Assembly (NCBI RefSeq): GCF_040629175.1
Contig: NZ_JBEXUX010000001.1
Coordinates: 248,001 to 312,000 of the forward strand
Direction of reading: 5' to 3'
Source of the DNA: Embleya sp040629175
Lineage (GTDB): Bacteria > Actinomycetota > Actinomycetes > Streptomycetales > Streptomycetaceae
Length of the DNA stretch: 64,000 bases
Shown: piece by piece, positions 59,599-64,000 of the stretch
How the letters are laid out: each line of letters starts with the position of its first letter
Position numbering within the stretch: position 1 is the stretch's first letter
The notes under the pieces: generated by a model
Database searches by the model: none
The model's input: only the letters and a program-made list of their open reading frames with translations
Told to the model about the DNA's origin: nothing
Made by a program: the position numbers and the translations under genes

Positions 59599-60519
59599 AT
59601 GACGTCGACCGACCTTTGCGCCCTGCTGTCCCGGCCCTTCACCCTCGCCGTCGCCGCCCGCCACGGGGTCGGCCGGTCGGTCGTCCGACGCCTGGTGCGG
59701 GACGGCGACGTGCGTCGGGTCATACACGGGGTCTACGTCGGCGCGCATGTCGTGGACACGCCTGCGGTGCGGGCCCGGGCCGCGGTCGTGGTGCTGCCCC
59801 GCGGGACCGTGGTCTGTGGGCGCACCGCGGCGGAGTTGCACGGCGTGCGGGTGCCGGCGGATCCCCGGGACGGGGCTCGGCGGACGGCACCGGTCGAGGT
59901 GGTCGTGCCGGTGGGGGCGGTACTGCCCCGCCGGCACGGCTGCCGGGCCCGGGTCATGGCGCTGGCGCCGGGGGAGGTGGTGTGGCCGGGCGGGATTCCG
60001 GTCACCTCGCCGCTCCGGACGGCGGCGGACCTGGTGCGTACCTCGGATCGGGACACCGGCGTGGTGGTGCTGGACGGGTTCCTGCGGGCCGGCCTGGTTC
60101 CGGCCGGGGGATGGGCCGCGGCGGAGCGGCGTTATGCCGGGCATCCGGGTCGGCAGCGGCTCGCCGAGGCGGGGCGGCTGGCCGACGGGCGCAGCGCGAG
60201 CGAGGACGAGACCCGACTGCGGCTGGCACTGCTCGGCGCCGGGTTGCCGCCGGCCGAGGTCGGCTGGGAGATTCGCTCGGCGTTCGGCCGGACCCTGCAC
60301 CGCTTCGCCCTGGCCTGGCCGCGGTGGCGGGTCGGGGTGGGGCTGACGGCGGACCGGCAATGGGTGCGGGCGCGGTCGCGGAGCATCGGCGGACAGGGCT
60401 GGTGGGTGTTGGACTGCCCGACGGACCAGGTACGCGTGAACGCGCCGGCCACGGTCGCCCGGATCGGGTCCGAGCTGCGGCTGCGCGAGCGTCGATATGC
60501 CGGCGACATCGCCGCGTGA
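59599..60519 (+). CDS. AbiEi-antitoxin-like/DUF559-type protein
   Basis: A 306-residue protein whose N-terminus (LAVAARHGVGRSVVRRLVRDGDVRRVIHGVYV at residues 16-47) is the winged helix-turn-helix seen in AbiEi-type antitoxins of type IV toxin-antitoxin systems. The middle (RTAAELHGVRV, VTSPLRTAADLVR) fits the same family. The C-terminal third has SEDETRLRLALLGAGLPPAEVGWEI, reminiscent of the DUF559 endonuclease-like region, but the catalytic residues cannot be confirmed. No nucleotidyltransferase toxin (AbiEii) neighbours it, so it is an orphan, common in actinobacteria. ATG 59599 is used; a ribosome site is not evident. Confidence 0.65.
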   Translation: MTSTDLCALLSRPFTLAVAARHGVGRSVVRRLVRDGDVRRVIHGVYVGAHVVDTPAVRARAAVVVLPRGTVVCGRTAAELHGVRVPADPRDGARRTAPVEVVVPVGAVLPRRHGCRARVMALAPGEVVWPGGIPVTSPLRTAADLVRTSDRDTGVVVLDGFLRAGLVPAGGWAAAERRYAGHPGRQRLAEAGRLADGRSASEDETRLRLALLGAGLPPAEVGWEIRSAFGRTLHRFALAWPRWRVGVGLTADRQWVRARSRSIGGQGWWVLDCPTDQVRVNAPATVARIGSELRLRERRYAGDIAA

Positions 60520-60538
60520 GGGCCGGCATGCTGCCGCG

Positions 60539-61060
60539 ATGAACGTGAACGAGCCCGCGTGGGTGCGCACCGATCGCCTCGACCTGATCCCGGTCGAGGC
60601 GGAGCACGCCGAGGAGATGGTCGAGGTGCTCGGCGATCCGGCGCTGCACACCTTCATCGGTGGTGAACCGGAGGACCTGACGGCTCTGCGGGCCCGGTAC
60701 ACGCGGTGGGCCGCGGGGTCGCCGGACCCGCAGGTGACCTGGCTGAACCGGGTGATCCGGCTGCGTGCGCAGGAGCGGTTGGTGGGCACGGTGCAGGCCA
60801 CGGTCGGCCCCGGTCCGGTCGCCGAGGTGGCGTGGGTCGTGGGCGGCGCCTGGCAGGGCCTGGGCATCGCGAAGGAGGCGGCGATCGGCTGGGTGGCCTG
60901 GCTGCGCGCGCACGGTGTCGAGGAGATCCACGCGCACATCCACCCGGCCAACCTCGCCTCGACGGGCGTCGCCAGGGCCGCGGGTCTACGCCCCACCGAC
61001 CACTGGCAAGAGGACGAACAACGCTGGTCGACGCCCGGCCCGGACACACCCACCGACTGA
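60539..61060 (+). CDS. GNAT family N-acetyltransferase (RimJ-like)
   Basis: A 173-residue acetyltransferase: LRTDRL-like start (WVRTDRLDLIPVEAEHAEEMVEVLGDPALHTFIGG), acetyl-CoA site region EVAWVVGGAWQGLGIAKEAAIGWVAWL, and IHPANLASTGVARAAGLRPT at the end. The substrate is unknown. ATG 60539 begins 19 bases after the AbiEi-like stop and GAGGGCC just precedes it, so the two may be co-transcribed. It converges on the phosphatase gene. Confidence 0.82.
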   Translation: MNVNEPAWVRTDRLDLIPVEAEHAEEMVEVLGDPALHTFIGGEPEDLTALRARYTRWAAGSPDPQVTWLNRVIRLRAQERLVGTVQATVGPGPVAEVAWVVGGAWQGLGIAKEAAIGWVAWLRAHGVEEIHAHIHPANLASTGVARAAGLRPTDHWQEDEQRWSTPGPDTPTD

Positions 61061-61105
61061 GCCCGGCGACGTCGGGGCCGGCGGACCGGACCCGGGTCGC
61101 CGGGC
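61061..61105. terminator. Possible terminator between convergent genes
   Basis: GCCCGGCGA (61061-61069) pairs with TCGCCGGGC (61097-61105), 9 bp with a structured 27-base loop, in the 74-base gap between the GNAT and phosphatase genes. It could serve both strands, but the long loop makes it weak evidence. Confidence 0.3.
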
Positions 61106-61134
61106 CCGGACGGTGGCCGGCGGGTCGTCCTTGG

Positions 61135-63660
61135 TCAGTCCTCGGCGGAGACGCGCATGACCAGGATGGCCATGTCGTCGCGGGCCTGTTCCTCGGCGAA
61201 CTGTTCGACCGCGCGGTGGATTCGGGTGGCGACCGCGCCCGCGGTCAGGCCCGTGCATCCGGAGAGCACGTCGGCCAGACCGTCGTCGCCGAGCATGCGG
61301 GTGCCCTCGCGGCGTTCGGTGACTCCGTCGGTGACGCAGACCAGGACGTCGCCCGGGTCCAGATCCACCGTCTCCAGGACCAGGTCGACCTCGTCCAGCA
61401 CGCCCAGCAGCGGCTGTGGCGTGGCCACCGAGGTGACCGTGCCGTCGGGACGCAGCCGCAACGGGAGCGGGTGCCCGGCGGAGACCAGACTGAGCCGCAC
61501 ACCGCCGCCCTCGCGGTGGGTGATGTGGCCGTGCAACAGGGTGAGGAACCGGCTGCGCGGTCCCTCCTCCAGGATCGCGGTGTTCAGCCGTTGCAGGACG
61601 GCCGGTACCGACAACCCCTCGCGGGTCAGCAGCCGCAGGGCCTGCCGAGCCAGTCCGGTGACCGCGGCGGCCTCGGGGCCGGTGCCGCACACGTCACCGA
61701 TCGCGAAGCCCCACTTGTCGTCGCCGATGGTGAACAGGTCGTAGAAGTCGCCGCCGACCTCGTTGCCCTCGCCGGACGCCTGGTAGACCACCTCGACGTC
61801 GACCCCCGGGACCTTGGGCAGCTCGGGCGGCAGCAGGCTGCGCTGGAGGGCCTGGCTGGTCGAGTTGCGCTCGGAGTACAGCCGGGCGTTGTCCATCGCC
61901 AGCGCGGCGCGCCGGGACAGGTCCTCGGCCAGCTCCAGGGTGTCCCGGCGGAAGCGGTCGCCGGCCAGGATGCCGAAGGTCAGCATGCCGATTCCGCGGC
62001 CTCGGGCGACCAGCGGCAGGGTGACCGCCTCGCCGGTGACCAGGTCGGCGTGCTCGCGGACCACCTCCGGGTCCAGATGCCGCAGGCCCAGCCAGCGACG
62101 GGCGCCGGGCGTGGGCTGGGCGCGCGGCGGCTCGGCCCGGTCCAGCAGTGCCCGCAGGTCGTCGATCCGCATCTCGTCGGCGTGCCACACCACGCTCAGC
62201 ACCGGCGCGTGCGACTCGCCGGTGTGCACCGCGCACCACGTGCCGAGCCGAGGCACCACGATCTGGGCGATCATGGCCAGCGTCATTTCCGGGTCCAGGG
62301 TGCCCGCGAGCAGGTCGGACGCCTCGGCGAGGAAGGACAGCGAGCCCCGGCGGACCCGTTCCAGCTCGGACAGCCGCGCGCTCTCCACGGTCAACGAGAC
62401 CCGGTCGGCGGCGCGCTGGAGTCGGGCCGCGTCGTCGTTGTCGAAGCGCGTCGCGGATTCCGAGGCGACGCCGAGCGTGCCGGTCAGCCGCCCCTCGACC
62501 TTGAGCGGGACGGTCACCGCCGAGCGCATCCGGGTCTCCCGCAGGATCGGCACCGCGCCGGGGCCGGTGTCCAGGTCCTCGTATACCGCGGGCATCCGGG
62601 CCGAGCCGTAGCGGCCCACCGAGGTCTCCACCGGCACCCGGGACAACCGGTGCGCGGCGCCGGCCAGGCCGGTGGTGGCGCGCACCTCCATCTCGCTCTC
62701 GTCGTCGGTGGCCAGCAGGACGAACGCGGCGTCCGCGTCGAGCAGGTCGCGGGCGCGTTCGACCGCGCGCTGCAACAGGTCCTCCAGGCCCAGCCGGCTC
62801 AGCCCGTCGATGCCGTCCCACTCGTTGTCCGCGGGCGTCGCGGTACCGGCCCTGGCGCGAGCCGCGTCCCGGTTCTCCAGCACCGCGCGGGCCTGCGCGG
62901 GCACCAGCAGCGCGACCAGGGCCGGATCACCGCCGGCATCGCGCAGCCGCACATGCGAGGCGAACACGCGCGAGGCGATGCCGTCGGCGGCGCGGATGTC
63001 GTAGCCGCCCTGCCAGCGGGACAGCTCCAGCATCTCGTCCAGGGTCAGTTCGGTGCCGGGCGTCTGCGGCCACGCGACCAGGTCGTTCAGCGACATGCCG
63101 ACCGCCTCGTCGTCGCCCAGGCCGAACAGCCGGGCCGCCTCGGGGCTCCAGTGCGTCACCTTGCGCGAGGCGTCCGCGTGCAGCACCGCGACGCCGATCG
63201 GCACCGAGGCGTCGGGCAGCGCGTTGGCCGGCAGCAGCGGTCCCGCCGAGCTGGTCGCCGAGACCGGATCGGGCAGTTCCAGCCGGAACCACACCCGCTT
63301 GACGTTCTTGGCGTACTCCACGCCCCACCCGGAGGCCAGCGACGCGGACAGGAACAGGCCGCGCCCGCTCTCGTCGCCGTCGTCGAACCCGGTGACGGGC
63401 TCGGGCAACTCGCGGCTGGGGTAGTGGTCGGTGACCTCGATCTGCACGCCGCCGTCGTAGCGCACACAGGAGACCTCGGCCGAGGTGCCCGCGTGCACGA
63501 TCGCGTTGGTGACCAACTCGCTGGTCAACAACACGGCGTCGTCCACGACCTCGCCGGCGTCCCAGTCGCTGAGCGTCTTGCGGACGAACGAGCGTGCGGC
63601 CGCCACGGACCTGCCCTCGGGTGCGAAGGCAGCGCTCATCCGGGCAGTGATGAGCATGCT
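61135..63660 (-). CDS. Multi-domain PP2C/SpoIIE phosphatase with HATPase, PAS and GAF domains
   Basis: A ~841-residue signalling protein. Its N-terminal HATPase_c domain (residues ~1-140) has an anti-sigma-factor kinase (RsbW/SpoIIAB) look: VVDDAVLLTSELVTNAIVHAG and SGRGLFLSASLASGWGVE. A PAS-like domain follows (GVAVLHADASRKVTHWSPEAARLFGLGDDEAVG), then two GAF regions, then the SpoIIE/PP2C domain from ~617 (VGGDFYDLF, FAIGDVCGTGPEAAAVTGLAR, GDVLVCVTDGVTE). It may set both kinase and phosphatase of an anti-sigma/anti-anti-sigma switch. Start ATG 63660 has AGGGA at spacing 7; ATG 63675 and 63687 are alternatives. The sensed signal and partner are unknown. Confidence 0.88.
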   Translation of the reverse strand, partial: SMLITARMSAAFAPEGRSVAAARSFVRKTLSDWDAGEVVDDAVLLTSELVTNAIVHAGTSAEVSCVRYDGGVQIEVTDHYPSRELPEPVTGFDDGDESGRGLFLSASLASGWGVEYAKNVKRVWFRLELPDPVSATSSAGPLLPANALPDASVPIGVAVLHADASRKVTHWSPEAARLFGLGDDEAVGMSLNDLVAWPQTPGTELTLDEMLELSRWQGGYDIRAADGIASRVFASHVRLRDAGGDPALVALLVPAQARAVLENRDAARARAGTATPADNEWDGIDGLSRLGLEDLLQRAVERARDLLDADAAFVLLATDDESEMEVRATTGLAGAAHRLSRVPVETSVGRYGSARMPAVYEDLDTGPGAVPILRETRMRSAVTVPLKVEGRLTGTLGVASESATRFDNDDAARLQRAADRVSLTVESARLSELERVRRGSLSFLAEASDLLAGTLDPEMTLAMIAQIVVPRLGTWCAVHTGESHAPVLSVVWHADEMRIDDLRALLDRAEPPRAQPTPGARRWLGLRHLDPEVVREHADLVTGEAVTLPLVARGRGIGMLTFGILAGDRFRRDTLELAEDLSRRAALAMDNARLYSERNSTSQALQRSLLPPELPKVPGVDVEVVYQASGEGNEVGGDFYDLFTIGDDKWGFAIGDVCGTGPEAAAVTGLARQALRLLTREGLSVPAVLQRLNTAILEEGPRSRFLTLLHGHITHREGGGVRLSLVSAGHPLPLRLRPDGTVTSVATPQPLLGVLDEVDLVLETVDLDPGDVLVCVTDGVTERREGTRMLGDDGLADVLSGCTGLTAGAVATRIHRAVEQFAEEQARDDMAILVMRVSAED

Positions 63661-63968
63661 CGTTCCCTGATCCATACACTCCCGCATCTGCGACGAACGG
63701 CGGCTGCGGTGACGAATCCGGCTCCACAGTCCGGCAGATTCGCACCCTATCGGTTCAGGACGATCGGGCGGACCCCTTCCAAACAGTGACGGATCCGTCA
63801 CGATTCCGACAGAACTTCCGGGCGAGCGGGCCTTTCGCGCCCACACTTTCCGGTTGACAAGCACCATCCTCCCGGACCGCCTCTGCTCTCAACCCTGTGA
63901 GTGAAAGACTGTCGATGGCAAGCGACCGGGTGCACGAGCGGTCGCGGCGAATCGGTCCGGCGGAGGAA
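63661..63968. promoter_or_regulatory. Divergent regulatory gap with a 16-bp palindrome
   Basis: The 308 bases between the phosphatase start and the next plus-strand gene hold no gene. A perfect palindrome GTGACGGATCCGTCAC spans 63786-63801, and a consensus TTGACA (-35) lies at 63854-63859 but without a recognisable -10 at 17-18 bases. The palindrome lies on the divergent side of both genes and could be an operator. Confidence 0.4.
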
Positions 63969-63975
63969 ATGCGAG

Positions 63976-64000
63976 ATGGCGAAGGCTTCCCCAGGGCAGG
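63976..64000 (+). CDS. Start of a further gene cut by the window edge (possibly ftsK)
   Basis: ATG 63976 follows GGAGGA (63962-63967) at spacing 8, and reads M-A-K-A-S-P-G-Q. An alternative ATG at 63969 is too close to the ribosome site. In Streptomyces an FtsK/SpoIIIE DNA translocase gene lies in this neighbourhood downstream of RNase J, but eight residues cannot identify it. Confidence 0.3.

Overview
The window is very GC-rich (commonly above 70% by eye), uses many GTG and TTG starts, and packs genes with 4-base GTGA/TTGA stop-start overlaps. Its gene order (dxr, site-2 protease, ispG; rimP, nusA, ylxR, infB, rbfA, truB, ribF; an ESX-type secretion locus; rpsO, pnp, M16 peptidase, dapB, thyX, dapA, RNase J) is that of a filamentous actinomycete of the Streptomycetales type. 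The genus cannot be fixed from the sequence alone.

Layout. 1-2.7 kb: end of an aldehyde dehydrogenase and a long-chain-type acyl-CoA dehydrogenase. 2.8-6.7 kb: two enzymes of the MEP isoprenoid pathway (dxr, ispG) flanking an RseP-like membrane protease. 6.8-9.8 kb: two translationally coupled secreted alpha/beta-hydrolases of the tripeptidyl-aminopeptidase type. 9.9-13.3 kb: two GNAT acetyltransferases and a three-gene minus-strand operon (lipoprotein, ferritin-like protein, APH(6)-type kinase). 13.5-23 kb: the translation and ribosome-maturation cluster rimP-nusA-ylxR-infB-DUF503-rbfA-nrnA-truB-ribF, with an unusual chain of overlapping mini-ORFs in front of infB.

23-46.8 kb: a complete type VII (ESX) secretion locus lies between ribF and rpsO: an EspI-like ParA ATPase, EccE, EccB, two WXG100 proteins, a mycosin, a divergent Esx-like protein, a 716-residue WXG-headed protein, a membrane-anchored cysteine-containing protein, then on the minus strand a second mycosin with two candidate substrates, EccC, and finally EccD. 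Within it, roughly 35.3-39.8 kb is markedly less GC-rich than the rest, which suggests that part of the cargo region was acquired or replaced separately.

46.9-58.5 kb: RNA decay and lysine/thymidylate genes (rpsO, pnp, M16 peptidase, dapB, a small membrane protein, a TetR regulator with a likely leaderless self-regulated promoter, GNAT, lipoprotein, thyX, dapA, RNase J). 58.8-64 kb: a peptidoglycan-binding-domain protein, an AbiEi-like protein, a GNAT enzyme, a large multi-domain PP2C/SpoIIE phosphatase with an anti-sigma-type kinase domain, and the first codons of a further gene at the right edge. No rRNA, tRNA, CRISPR array or insertion sequence was recognised.
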